Of a stretch of DNA of 36,534 nt, positions 25,447 through 34,417 are shown in pieces. The translations under genes were made by a program, and so were the position numbers. Numbering within the stretch: the first letter of the stretch is position 1; every line of letters begins with the position of its first letter. This DNA is from DASVUC01 sp036387255 (GTDB lineage Bacteria; Planctomycetota; Phycisphaerae; Tepidisphaerales; Tepidisphaeraceae). The notes beneath the pieces are model-generated. The model was not told the origin of the DNA. It was given only the letters and a program-made list of their open reading frames with translations, and searched no databases. The stretch is from contig DASVUC010000185.1 in assembly GCA_036387255.1 (NCBI GenBank), positions 1 through 36,534 on the forward strand. Direction: 5' to 3'.

Positions 25447-25662
25447 ATGGATCGCCTGATCGCCAGCGTCGTGCTCGTGGCCCTGACGAGCGTGTTTGTG
25501 CACGTGGTCTCTACCGGCGTGCCACTGGTGTCGGCGCGTGAACCGAAGTATTACCCGCCGACGGAGAAAGCCCGCGAAGCAGCCGAGCGGCTCAAAGCGC
25601 TGTCACAGGCACGCGCGGCGGGGCAAAAGGTGCCGGATGTGAGGGTGGTTGAGCCCCGATAG
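25447..25662 (+). CDS. Small exported protein of unknown function
   Basis: The protein has 71 residues with GGGGG directly before ATG. Residues 1-30 are a hydrophobic signal peptide or anchor ending VPLVSA. The mature part is 41 residues, charged and helical (PTEKAREAAERLKALSQARA), with no cysteines. It starts 22 nt after lpxA and may be co-transcribed with it. No family recognised; an envelope-associated helper is possible but unsupported. Confidence 0.65.
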   Translation: MDRLIASVVLVALTSVFVHVVSTGVPLVSAREPKYYPPTEKAREAAERLKALSQARAAGQKVPDVRVVEPR

Positions 25663-25744
25663 AGCCCGTTTTTTCTTGATCCGCCGCGGGGAATGGGGGA
25701 TGATTAGGCCTCGATCACGTCTTGCAGTTTCGGCGGAGAAGTTG

Positions 25745-28700
25745 ATGAAAACGAAGCAGTGGCGCGGGCGGAGCAGCGCGATCGTTCTGGCGGCTGGTTC
25801 GGTTTTTAACTGCGCGCTGTCGGCGTGGGGGCAGACGGTCGTCACTTGGTCGGCGTCGATGAGCGGGAACTGGACCGATCCAGTGCGGTGGTCGAGCAAC
25901 CCGAATTATCCCAACAATGGTACGCCGGCGGGTGCAACTTATGACGTGACCATCGCTCAGCCGGGCTCCTACATCATTGATCTGGGGACAGACATCGCCG
26001 TTGATCACCTGACGCTGAACACCGCGGCGGGATCGACGCTGGCGCATTACGCAGGAACCTTCGCACCCACGCTGTTTGATTTGAAGGGCGGTACGTATCA
26101 GCTCAGCGGCGGGACCCTGACGAACACGCGCGTGACCGGCTCGGGGGGTCAGTTCTTCAATCCGGGTCTGGGTGGGACGCTGAACAACGTGACGTTCGCC
26201 GGCAGCCTGACGCTGGGCACGCGGACGCTGGCGGTGCAGAATGGGCTGACGCTGGCGAATGCCACGCTGGGGTTTAACGGGTTTGGCGGCGCGTCGAGCT
26301 ACGTGGTGTCGCTTGCAAATGGAACGGGCATCGCGGGGACCGGAGACGTCTATGTGGACCGCGGGGCGACGGTGAGTTTTTCTCCGGGTGCTGCGATCAG
26401 TTCGGGCGTGACGGTGCGGCCGGGACGGGTGGGGGCGTTCACTTCCCTTTCGGGCGGCGTGACGATGAAGCTGGATGGGGTGACGAACTACGGGCGCATC
26501 ATCACGGACGAGAATGTCGCGCCCAATATCGCGCTGACGCTCGACGGCAGCGGCGCAACAGGCACCGGCACGTTTACCAATTCTGGCACGCTGAATTCTG
26601 AAACGGCCGCGCTCACGATGATTCGCGTCTACAACACCGGGACGATTAACGCCAATCCGTGGGGACGGATGACCATAACGAACATGGTGGGCAACACCGG
26701 CACGATCACCGGGGGACCTCTGGGTGTAACCGTCAGCGGATCGCACACGCTGGCGCAGTTGGGGAATTACACATCGCCGATGACGACGGTGAGCGGAACG
26801 CTGGACCTCACAGGCTCGACGCTGAACCTCGACACGTTCGGCACGCTGCTGAGCACTGGTGCGACGTACATTGGCGGCACAATCGCGGCGCCGCTGACGA
26901 ATCGGGTTGCGGGCGTCAGCGGAGCCGTGCTGCGGAACATGATCCTGGCGACCGATGCAAGCACGCAGGGTACGCTGACGGTTCAGGGATCACTGGCGCT
27001 GTCGGGAAAGACACTGACGCAGCAGGGAGCAAGTCTGCACTTTGGGGATACAACCGATCAGGCGCTGACCGGCACCGGCGAAGTCGTGCTGGGCACGGGG
27101 ACCGGCTCATCAGGCGTGACGGTGTCGCAGGACGTCAAGACGCTGACGCTGGGGCCCGGCATCGTGGTGCGAACGCCGAGTTCGACGAGTACCGCGACGT
27201 CCTCCATCAGCGGGGTCTTCAGCGGGGCGACGATCGTGAACAACGGGATCATCCGCTCCAACACCGCCGGGCGGACGATGCGGGTGAGCGGGAAGATCGC
27301 CAACAACGGTACGATTGAGGCAAAGGACGGCGGTATCCTGACGCTGGCGGGCACGTGGACCAACACTGGGACGATCTCAGTCAACAACGGGACGTTGAAC
27401 TGGGGGATCAATCCGCTGACGAATACGGGAACGATTTCGGTTACGAACTCGAACCTGTACATCGCCCGGACCATGACAGAGGCGGAGTACCGCGCGCTGC
27501 CGGCGGCGACGAACAAGCTGGGCGTGGCGCCGGCGGGGACGCTGGATCTGGGGACGGGAACGCTGAACCTCGACAGCGGGATTGGGTCGCTGTACTTGGC
27601 GGGTGGGTCGGTGAAGGCGGGGCGCGTGACGGCGGAGCCTGGATATCAGATTTTCAGCGTGACAGGGACCACCAGCACCTTAAGCAGCTCCATGTCGCTG
27701 GCGACGAACCTGAACGTGGCGCCGGGGAGCGTGGTGCTTACGCCGGCGGTGCTGACGCTGGAGAACACCAATATCGTTTTAAACGGCTCGAGCAGCGCCC
27801 CGACCTCGAGCACGCTCCTGGCTGTGCAGAATCTAAACAACCAGAACACCCTGACCGGGACCGGCACGATCAGCTTCAGCGGGAGCAGCGGCAATTCTGT
27901 GCAGGCCGCAGGTTCGTCCAACGCCCTGGTGCTGGGGCCGGGCATCACGGTGCAGACGGGCCCCGAGGGAGGAAAGCTGGTCGGCCCGATCATCAACAAA
28001 GGCTTGGTCAGCGCTGAAACGGCAGGCAAGACGCTCACGATCGCAAGCAGTTCGAGCTTCGGGGGGTTCGACAACACCAACGGTACGCTTCAGGCGAAGA
28101 ACGGCGGAACCGTCGTCGTCAATTACGGCGTGTTCAACACCACCACGAGCTTGCCGTCTTCGGCAGGCAAGATCGTCGTCGGCGCGAACTCGAAGATGCT
28201 GATCGGCGTCGACCGGACGTATGACATCAACGCGGCGGATGTGACGATGGATGGGCCGGGCTCGCAGTTTCCGGCGCTGGATGATGGGTTCCGGTTCAGC
28301 AGCAACACGGGGAAGTTCACAATCAAGAATGGGCGGAACTGGGTTGTGGAGAACAACTTCAGCAACTCCGGCACGCTGACGGTCGGAAAGAACTCCACCT
28401 TCACGGTGTGGAATGATCCCGGGGAGACGTACACGCTGACGAACACCTCAACCGCAAAGCTCAAGGGGAAAGGGACGATTCAGGCCACGGTCATCAGCGA
28501 CGGGACGATCAGTCCGGGTGAGTCGCCCGGCGTGCTGACGATCCTGGGGAATCTGACGCAGAGTTCGACATCGGTGCTGGAGATCGAGTTGGGCGGCGTG
28601 ACGCCGGGGACGGAGTTTGATGTGCTGGACGTGAGCGGCACGGCGACGTTGAACGGAACGCTGCGCATCCTGCTGGTGGATGGCTTTGTGCCTGCGGATG

Positions 28701-28909
28701 GACAGACGTTTGACTTTATTAATGCGGGGACGATGTCGGGGAGTTTCAGCAGCTTTGATCTGCCGCCGCTGCCCGGGGGGCAGCAGTGGGATACGACGGC
28801 GCTGATGAGCGGGGGCACGCTGAGAACGACGCCGGAGCCGGGGGGCTTGGCGGTGATGGCTGTAGGATTGGGGTTGTTGGGGAGGCGGGGGTCGCGACGG
28901 CGCGGGTGA
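25745..28909 (+). CDS. Large secreted PEP-CTERM protein with beta-helix repeats
   Basis: The protein has 1054 residues from ATG 25745 (GGAGAAGTTG upstream); the frame extends to 25649 without support. The signal peptide is at about 1-30 (SSAIVLAAGSVFNCALSAWG). The body consists of Thr/Gly/Asn-rich beta-helix strands of the autotransporter type (TNTGTISVNNGTLNWG, FNNSGTLTVGKNSTF-like units). The segment near 940-1030 (GTIQATVISDGTISPGESPG, VLEIELGGVTPGTEFDVL) is the common end unit of such proteins. It ends PEPGGLAVMAVGLGLLGRRG-SRRRG: a PEP motif, a membrane helix and an Arg cluster, i.e. a PEP-CTERM sorting signal for exosortase. It is likely a surface or matrix protein. Confidence 0.92.
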   Translation: MKTKQWRGRSSAIVLAAGSVFNCALSAWGQTVVTWSASMSGNWTDPVRWSSNPNYPNNGTPAGATYDVTIAQPGSYIIDLGTDIAVDHLTLNTAAGSTLAHYAGTFAPTLFDLKGGTYQLSGGTLTNTRVTGSGGQFFNPGLGGTLNNVTFAGSLTLGTRTLAVQNGLTLANATLGFNGFGGASSYVVSLANGTGIAGTGDVYVDRGATVSFSPGAAISSGVTVRPGRVGAFTSLSGGVTMKLDGVTNYGRIITDENVAPNIALTLDGSGATGTGTFTNSGTLNSETAALTMIRVYNTGTINANPWGRMTITNMVGNTGTITGGPLGVTVSGSHTLAQLGNYTSPMTTVSGTLDLTGSTLNLDTFGTLLSTGATYIGGTIAAPLTNRVAGVSGAVLRNMILATDASTQGTLTVQGSLALSGKTLTQQGASLHFGDTTDQALTGTGEVVLGTGTGSSGVTVSQDVKTLTLGPGIVVRTPSSTSTATSSISGVFSGATIVNNGIIRSNTAGRTMRVSGKIANNGTIEAKDGGILTLAGTWTNTGTISVNNGTLNWGINPLTNTGTISVTNSNLYIARTMTEAEYRALPAATNKLGVAPAGTLDLGTGTLNLDSGIGSLYLAGGSVKAGRVTAEPGYQIFSVTGTTSTLSSSMSLATNLNVAPGSVVLTPAVLTLENTNIVLNGSSSAPTSSTLLAVQNLNNQNTLTGTGTISFSGSSGNSVQAAGSSNALVLGPGITVQTGPEGGKLVGPIINKGLVSAETAGKTLTIASSSSFGGFDNTNGTLQAKNGGTVVVNYGVFNTTTSLPSSAGKIVVGANSKMLIGVDRTYDINAADVTMDGPGSQFPALDDGFRFSSNTGKFTIKNGRNWVVENNFSNSGTLTVGKNSTFTVWNDPGETYTLTNTSTAKLKGKGTIQATVISDGTISPGESPGVLTILGNLTQSSTSVLEIELGGVTPGTEFDVLDVSGTATLNGTLRILLVDGFVPADGQTFDFINAGTMSGSFSSFDLPPLPGGQQWDTTALMSGGTLRTTPEPGGLAVMAVGLGLLGRRGSRRRG

Positions 28910-28957
28910 AGTGAGCGCGGGTTGGCGAAGGCCGGACTTCTTGTTGGGTGGGAAGAG

Positions 28958-29005
28958 CCCTCATCCCTGCCTTCTCCCGGAGTACCGGGAGAAGGGGTAA
29001 GAGGC
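28958..29005. repeat. CCTCTCCCGGAGTACC hairpin repeat, copy 1
   Basis: CCTTCTCCCGG-AGTA-CCGGGAGAAGG is a perfect 11-bp stem at 28970-28995. It is preceded by CCCTCATCCCTG and followed by GGGTAAGAGG, which extend it imperfectly. It lies between two convergent genes and lacks a T-run. A second copy is at 29555-29591. Confidence 0.88.
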
Positions 29006-29014
29006 ACGCTTGGA

Positions 29015-29401
29015 CTAGGCGGCGTGAAGTTGGGCGGAGATGCTGGAGAGAAACTCGACGCCTGCAAACATGCGGCCGGTTTTGATGAAGGTGTTGCGTT
29101 CGACCCACACAACGCGCGCGGGCATCATCTGCCGACGGTTGGCGAGGCCGCTGCCGGTGGCGCTGGGGCCGACGTGAATGCTCAGGATTTCGCCTTCGGT
29201 GATGGGGGCGGAGGCGGGGAGTTCGATGCGCAGGCCGGTGGCGCTGATGTCGGCGGTTTGGCCGCCGTAGTAGCGCGAGGCGGCGGGCTCGAAGATTTTG
29301 CACGGGCGCGCCTGGCGGATGCGCAAGCCTCGGCGGCGCTCAGAGTGAAGCTCTCCAGCTTCTATTAGCTCGTCGGAAGGTTCGGTGTAAAGCAGAGTCA
29401 T
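29015..29401 (-). CDS. PilZ-domain protein
   Basis: The protein has 128 residues from ATG 29401, with AAGGTGA upstream. The cyclic-di-GMP signature is complete: an Arg-rich RRRGLR motif (residues 22-27) followed by the DISATGLRIE motif (51-60). It is essentially a stand-alone PilZ domain. It probably binds c-di-GMP and passes the signal to a partner controlling motility, secretion or matrix production. No cyclase is in the window. It is convergent with the PEP-CTERM gene. Confidence 0.92.
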   Translation of the reverse strand: MTLLYTEPSDELIEAGELHSERRRGLRIRQARPCKIFEPAASRYYGGQTADISATGLRIELPASAPITEGEILSIHVGPSATGSGLANRRQMMPARVVWVERNTFIKTGRMFAGVEFLSSISAQLHAA

Positions 29402-29554
29402 TGGACTCACCTTTCGGAAAATCTATCCCATTTCCTATTTTCGTTATCGGAACAGTTGAGTTGGGGGTCGCAGGAAATCTTGAGAAATTGAGTGCAGGGG
29501 AAGTTATCGGACGTGCCGATTGGCGAGGCGGGATCTGTCGTCGTTGAAGAAGAA

Positions 29555-29591
29555 CCCTCACCCCGCCCTCTCCCGGAGTACCAGGAGAGGG
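29555..29591. repeat. CCTCTCCCGGAGTACC hairpin repeat, copy 2
   Basis: CCCTCACCCCG, then CCCTCTCCCGG-AGTA-CCAGGAGAGGG with one mismatch in the stem. It has the same loop and flank as the copy at 28958 and lies about 80 nt upstream of leuS, on the far side of the PilZ gene. Confidence 0.88.
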
Positions 29592-29671
29592 GAAGAGAGC
29601 AGGACTGGCGCCTGCCGGTGATGACTTGCGCCCTTACGCGTTTGGGGGGTGTGGATATGATGGCGCGCGTT

Positions 29672-32626
29672 ATGGCTTACAACTTTACTGCGATTGAGAA
29701 GAAGTGGCAGCAGCACTGGCGGGAGAACCGCTCCTTTCGAGCGCTGGACCCGCGCGATGCGGGGCAGATGCCCAAGAGTTATGTGCTGGATATGTTCCCG
29801 TACCCCAGCGGCGCGGGGCTGCATGTGGGGCATGTGGAGAATTACACGGCCACGGACATCATCTCGCGCTATCAGCGGATGAAGGGTTTTAATGTGCTGC
29901 ATCCGACCGGGTGGGATGCCTTTGGGTTGCCAGCCGAGCAATACGCGATCAAGAACAACCGGCATCCCCGCGAGTTCACGGCGGCGAACATCGACAATTT
30001 CCGTCGGCAGATCCAGATGATGGGGATGAGCTATGACTGGGACCGTGAAATCGACACGACGGACCCCAACTACACGAAGTGGACGCAGTGGATCTTCCTG
30101 CAACTGTTCAACAGCTACTTCGACAAGACCGACGGTCAGGCCAAGCCAATCGCGCATCTGCTGAATGAGCTGGCGAACGAGAATCTCGTCGTCGCGCCCG
30201 ATGGCGAAGTGGTCATCAATCCCGTGCAGGAGGGGATGGAGCGGATCAGCGGCGACTTACGCGTGGAGCGATTGTGGCGCGAGCTGGATCCGGACGAGCA
30301 GCGCGGCGTAATTGATGGGCAACGGTTGGCTTACATGGATGAGGTGCCGGTGAACTGGTGCCCGGCGCTGGGGACGGTGCTGGCCAATGAGGAAGTCATC
30401 GATGGGCGGTCGGAAGTGGGTGGCTTCCCGGTGGAGCGCCGGCCGATGCGGCAGTGGATGCTGCGCATCACCGCGTACGCGGATCGACTGATTGATGATT
30501 TGGACATGCTCCATTGGCCGGAATCGCTGAAGGAAATGCAGCGGAACTGGATCGGGAAGTCGACGGGGGCGCAGGTCGAGTTTGAGATCGATCCGGCCAC
30601 CATTCCCGGCGGTGGCGTCGACCAGTTTGCGCAGGGGTCGGAAAGGCAACCCGAACGTGATCCCGCGCTGGCGACTCAGGTGACGACGGCGGCGGACGAT
30701 GGGGATGACGATGATCTGACGCTCACGGTGTTCACCACGCGTCCCGACACCTTGTACGGCGCAACCTACATGGTGCTGGCTCCGGAGCATCCGCTGGTGG
30801 ATCGCATCACCACGCCCACGCATCGCGAGACGATCGAGGCGTATCGCAAGCAGGTCGCGGCGCAGTCCGAGCGCGATCGCATGGCGGATACGAAGGAGAA
30901 GACGGGCGTCTTCACCGGGGCGTATGCGATCAATCCGATCAACGACGAGCGGATTCCCATTTACATCGCCGACTACGTGCTGATGGGATACGGCACCGGC
31001 GCGATCATGGCGGTGCCGGCGCATGATCAGCGGGACTATGACTTCGCCAAGAAATTTGATCTGCCGATCCGGTACGTGGTGAAGCCGGTGAGCGGGGAGA
31101 TGCCGCAGGATCGGGCGTTTGAGTCGGAGGGGGTTGCGATCAACTCCGCGCTCTTCGACGGGTTGCCGACCGCGGAGGCGAAGGAGAAGGCGATCGATGT
31201 GCTATCCCGCGAGGGGAACGCGCGGCGGAGCGTGAACTACAAGCTGCGCGATTGGCTGTTCAGCCGGCAGCGATATTGGGGTGAGCCGTTCCCGATTCTG
31301 CTGGACGAGGAGGGGAACGCCTACGCAGTGGACGAGAGCGAGCTGCCGGTGACGTTGCCACAGATCTCGGATTACAAGCCGACGGGAACGCCGGAGCCGC
31401 CGCTGAGCAAGGCGAGCGATTGGTTGAAGGTGACGCGGGATGGGAAGACGTACACGCGCGAGACGAACACGATGCCGCAGTGGGCGGGATCGTGCTGGTA
31501 TTACCTGCGCTTCCTGGATCCGAAGAACAGCGATCGGTTCGTGTCGGCGGAGAAAGAGCAGTACTGGATGCCGGTGGACTTGTACGTCGGCGGCGTGGAG
31601 CACGCGGTGCTGCACCTGCTGTATGCACGGTTCTGGCACAAGGTGCTGTACGACCTGGGTCACGTGACGACGCCGGAGCCGTTTTTGCGGCTGGTGAATC
31701 AGGGACTCATCCTGGGGGAGATGGAGTATCACGCGTTTGAGACGGATGACCAGCTGATGGTCACGGCGGCAGACCTGACGGAGGTTGGAGAAGAGGCGCA
31801 GGAATCCGGCGTGCAGATGGTGGCGAAGGTTGCGGCAACTGGACAGAAGGTTCGCGGGCGGCGCTTGTCCGAAGAGGACGTGGAGAAGCGCGGCGCAGAG
31901 TACGTGCTGAAGAGCAATCCGAGCATCCGTGTCGATGCGCGCAGCTTCAAGATGTCCAAGAGCCGGGGGAACGTTGCGAACCCCGATGACCTGGTGCGGG
32001 ATTACGGGGCCGATGCGCTGCGGCTGTACGTGATGTATATGGGGCCGTTGGAGATGCAGAAGCCTTGGAATACGCGCGACATTGTGGGGATGACGCGGTT
32101 TCTCAATTCGGTTTGGCGCAATGTCGCGGAGAAGCCGACGGGCGAGGAGAAGCAGCTCAATGAGCCGGTGCATAATCAGCTGCACCGGACGATCAAGAAG
32201 GTTGCGGAGGACGTCGAGACGCTGCGGTTCAACGTGGCGATCGCGGAGCTGATCAAGTTGAACAACGAGCTGACCGGGCGCGAGTCGGTGCCGCGGTATC
32301 TGAAGGAGGCGCTCGTGCTGATGCTGGCTCCGTTTGCGCCGCACATGGCTGAGGAGCTTTGGCAGATGCTGGGGCATCAGCAGTCGCTGGCGCGCGAGGC
32401 TTGGCCGCGGTACGAGGCGGCGGCGCTGGTGGAAGCGTCGATGGAATTGCCGGTGCAGGTGAACGGCAAGGTCCGCGACAGGATCATCGTCGCTTCGGAC
32501 GCGACGGAGCAGACGATCTTGAGTACCGCGGAGAAGTCGACGGCGGTGCAGCCTTGGATTAATGGCAAGGAGATCAAGAAGCGGCTGTATGTGCCGAAGA
32601 AGCTGGTGAATTTCGTTGTGGTTTAA
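29672..32626 (+). CDS. leuS: Leucyl-tRNA synthetase
   Basis: The protein has 984 residues from ATG 29672 (MAYNFTAIEKKWQQHW); ATG codons at 29657 and 29660 behind a G-run are possible alternatives. The HIGH motif is HVGH in YPSGAGLHVGHVENY, and KMSKS is present in SFKMSKSRGNV. The CP1 editing domain is seen in FTTRPDTLYGATYMVLAPEH and YGTGAIMAVPAHDQRDYDF. The C-terminal anticodon-binding and VNGKVRDRI segments are complete. It is about 120 residues longer than E. coli LeuRS owing to two insertions: an acidic one before the editing core (about 30590-30715) and one before KMSKS (about 31730-31945). Confidence 0.97.
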   Translation: MAYNFTAIEKKWQQHWRENRSFRALDPRDAGQMPKSYVLDMFPYPSGAGLHVGHVENYTATDIISRYQRMKGFNVLHPTGWDAFGLPAEQYAIKNNRHPREFTAANIDNFRRQIQMMGMSYDWDREIDTTDPNYTKWTQWIFLQLFNSYFDKTDGQAKPIAHLLNELANENLVVAPDGEVVINPVQEGMERISGDLRVERLWRELDPDEQRGVIDGQRLAYMDEVPVNWCPALGTVLANEEVIDGRSEVGGFPVERRPMRQWMLRITAYADRLIDDLDMLHWPESLKEMQRNWIGKSTGAQVEFEIDPATIPGGGVDQFAQGSERQPERDPALATQVTTAADDGDDDDLTLTVFTTRPDTLYGATYMVLAPEHPLVDRITTPTHRETIEAYRKQVAAQSERDRMADTKEKTGVFTGAYAINPINDERIPIYIADYVLMGYGTGAIMAVPAHDQRDYDFAKKFDLPIRYVVKPVSGEMPQDRAFESEGVAINSALFDGLPTAEAKEKAIDVLSREGNARRSVNYKLRDWLFSRQRYWGEPFPILLDEEGNAYAVDESELPVTLPQISDYKPTGTPEPPLSKASDWLKVTRDGKTYTRETNTMPQWAGSCWYYLRFLDPKNSDRFVSAEKEQYWMPVDLYVGGVEHAVLHLLYARFWHKVLYDLGHVTTPEPFLRLVNQGLILGEMEYHAFETDDQLMVTAADLTEVGEEAQESGVQMVAKVAATGQKVRGRRLSEEDVEKRGAEYVLKSNPSIRVDARSFKMSKSRGNVANPDDLVRDYGADALRLYVMYMGPLEMQKPWNTRDIVGMTRFLNSVWRNVAEKPTGEEKQLNEPVHNQLHRTIKKVAEDVETLRFNVAIAELIKLNNELTGRESVPRYLKEALVLMLAPFAPHMAEELWQMLGHQQSLAREAWPRYEAAALVEASMELPVQVNGKVRDRIIVASDATEQTILSTAEKSTAVQPWINGKEIKKRLYVPKKLVNFVVV

Positions 32627-32638
32627 AAACATCGGAAG

Positions 32639-32666
32639 GTGCATGGGCGGGCCGCCCATGCCACGC
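32639..32666. repeat. GCATGGGC palindromic repeat, copy 3
   Basis: GCATGGGCG-GGC-CGCCCATGC followed by CACGC is in the opposite orientation to copies 1 and 2. It fills the 44-base gap between leuS and the CYTH gene. Confidence 0.88.
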
Positions 32667-32670
32667 TGAG

Positions 32671-33234
32671 ATGGCAGTAGAGATTGAAGTGAAGGTGAAG
32701 GTGGAGGGGCACGAGGCGGTGCGCGAGAAGCTGCGCGCGCTGGGGGCTGAGTTTGTGTCCAAGGTGCTGGAGGTTAATACGTTTCTCGACACAGCGGATC
32801 ACGAGCTGCTGCGCGGGGATCGGGGACTGCGGCTGCGGACGAATGTGGATCAGGCGACGGGTTCCGCTCAACATGTGGTGACGTACAAGGGGCCTCGGCA
32901 GGCGGGGACGGTGAAGAAGCGGGAAGAAGTTGAAGTGGTCGTCGAGAACCGTGAGCAGATGGTTCGGGTGATGGAGGCCATTGGGTATGCCGTCACGCTG
33001 AGCTTTGAGAAGCGGAGGGAGACTTGGAAGCTTGGAGCGTGCGAGATTGTGCTGGATGAGCTGCCGATGCTGGGAATGTTTTTGGAGATTGAGGGGCCGG
33101 GGGAACAGGTGATTCTGGAGTTGAAGGAGAAGTTGGGGCTGGGGGATGCGCCGGCGATTTCAGATCCGTATGTTGCGCTACTCGAGGCTGAGCTGAAGCG
33201 AGTGGGAAGAGCGGATCGTATCGCGTTTTTCTAA
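32671..33234 (+). CDS. CYTH-domain protein (class IV adenylate cyclase/thiamine triphosphatase superfamily)
   Basis: The protein has 187 residues, the size of CyaB-type proteins. The signature ExExK is E4-x-E6-x-K8 (MAVEIEVKV). Further basic residues in the tunnel are seen in RLRTNV, TYKGPRQ, VKKREEVEV and FEKRRETW. MFLEIEGPGEQV near residue 130 gives the acidic metal-binding end. These proteins act on triphosphates (ATP to cAMP, or thiamine or inorganic triphosphate hydrolysis). Which activity applies cannot be told from the sequence. It is convergent with pyrD across a repeat pair. Confidence 0.92.
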   Translation: MAVEIEVKVKVEGHEAVREKLRALGAEFVSKVLEVNTFLDTADHELLRGDRGLRLRTNVDQATGSAQHVVTYKGPRQAGTVKKREEVEVVVENREQMVRVMEAIGYAVTLSFEKRRETWKLGACEIVLDELPMLGMFLEIEGPGEQVILELKEKLGLGDAPAISDPYVALLEAELKRVGRADRIAFF

Positions 33235-33240
33235 AGCCGG

Positions 33241-33306
33241 GCGTGGCATGGGCGTCTCGCCCATGCGCGCTGGAGCAGATGCATGGGCGAGACGCCCATG
33301 CCACGC
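33241..33306. repeat. GCATGGGC repeat pair (BIME-like), copies 4 and 5
   Basis: Two units in inverted orientation. The first starts GCGTGGCATGGGCG at 33241; the second ends with the same sequence read on the opposite strand at 33306. They are separated by about 12 bases. Each arm makes its own 9-bp hairpin, and the whole can form a long cruciform. It lies between two convergent genes. Confidence 0.92.
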
Positions 33307-33312
33307 AGAGGA

Positions 33313-34269
33313 TCACGGATAGGGGGCTTTGCGGGGTTCGTCGCCGGGCATTTCTAAGGCGCCGACCAAGTCGCTGAGGCGGAAGACGCCGATCTTGTCG
33401 AGGTACGCGGAGAGGCCGTCGACAATTTTGTTGGGTGCGGACGGGTCCACGAACAGCGCGGTGCCGATCCCCAATCCCGTCGCGCCTGCGAGGATGAACT
33501 CGGCGGCGTCCTGCCACGTTTGAATGCCGCCCATGCCGATGATCGGCACGTTGGCGTGTCGGGCCACGTTACGATACACCCGGCTGACCATGTGAATCGC
33601 GATCGGCTTGATCGCCGGCCCGGAGAGACCGCCCGTGACGTTGGCGAGGCGCGGCCTGCGTTTGTAAACGTCGACCGACATCGCGGTGAAGGTGTTCACG
33701 AGCGAGAGGATGTCGGCGCCGCCCTCGACAGCGCCCTTGGCGGTGAGGGTGATGTCTTCGACGTTGGGCGAGAGCTTGACGATGAGGGGCTTCGTCGGGA
33801 GCGCCTTTTTTACTTCAGCGACGAGTTCTTTCAGTCGTCCGGGATGTGTGCCGAAGGTGAGACCATCTTTGACGTTAGGACAGGAGACGTTGAGCTCGAC
33901 CCCGGCGACGCAACCAAGCCCCCCCACCGCACCGACAGTCTCGGTGTAATCATCAAACGAGTGGCCGGCGACGTTGACGATGACCGGGCACGGCATCTTT
34001 TCGAGCAGCGGCACTTTTTCCTTCAGGAAGCGCTCCAGGCCGACGTTGGCAAGCCCGATGGCGTTCAGCATACCCGCGCGGGTTTCGACGATGCGCGTGG
34101 GCTCGTTCCCCTTCCGCTCTTCGCGCGTGATCGATTTGGTGACGAAGGCGCCAAGGCGCGAGAGATCCATGAAGTCGGCGTATTCGAACGCATACCCGCA
34201 CGTGCCCGAGCAGGTCATTGTGGGATTCTTCAGCGAAAGTCCGGCGAGGTTGACGGAGAGATCAGGCAC
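33313..34269 (-). CDS. pyrD: Dihydroorotate dehydrogenase, class 1B catalytic subunit
   Basis: The protein has 318 residues from GTG 34269. This start gives the family N-terminus MPDLSVNLAGLSLKNPTM. The long extension to 34521 runs through hairpin repeats and into clpP and is rejected, but no clear Shine-Dalgarno supports the GTG. SGTCGYAFEY, GLANVGLERFL and VELNVSCPNVKDG, with the active-site Cys of class 1 enzymes, are present. The FMN phosphate site is in IIGMGGIQTWQDAAEFILAG and ATGLGIGTALF. It oxidises dihydroorotate to orotate in pyrimidine synthesis. Class 1B enzymes pair with PyrK, which is not in the window. Confidence 0.93.
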   Translation of the reverse strand: MPDLSVNLAGLSLKNPTMTCSGTCGYAFEYADFMDLSRLGAFVTKSITREERKGNEPTRIVETRAGMLNAIGLANVGLERFLKEKVPLLEKMPCPVIVNVAGHSFDDYTETVGAVGGLGCVAGVELNVSCPNVKDGLTFGTHPGRLKELVAEVKKALPTKPLIVKLSPNVEDITLTAKGAVEGGADILSLVNTFTAMSVDVYKRRPRLANVTGGLSGPAIKPIAIHMVSRVYRNVARHANVPIIGMGGIQTWQDAAEFILAGATGLGIGTALFVDPSAPNKIVDGLSAYLDKIGVFRLSDLVGALEMPGDEPRKAPYP

Positions 34270-34326
34270 GTACGAAGTTGTAGAGGGTGCACAACGAATT
34301 TCAACTTTACCAGGAGGCGCGTCTTT

Positions 34327-34417
34327 GACACGGGCATCCTTGCCCGAGCCTGGTGATTTTAGAACCCGACGATCTTGAGTCGCTTGACGCACACCGCACG
34401 GGCAGGACGCCCGCGTC
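34327..34417. repeat. CGGGC palindromic repeat pair
   Basis: Two related hairpins in inverted orientation: GACACGGGCATCCTTGCCCG from 34327 and, on the other strand from 34417, GACGCGGGCGTCCTGCCCG. They lie in the 243-base gap between divergent pyrD and clpP1. The rest of that gap contains only the AAGGAG ribosome site of clpP1. Confidence 0.75.

Noticed and set aside
31202..32659. A 485-codon open frame on the minus strand opposite leuS
   Set aside because: It is the antisense shadow of leuS: rich in Arg, His and Leu, with no recognisable domain, while the plus strand encodes all LeuRS motifs.
33241..33306. Inverted repeats considered as insertion sequence ends
   Set aside because: Only about 12 bases lie between the arms, there is no transposase, and the same unit occurs singly elsewhere.
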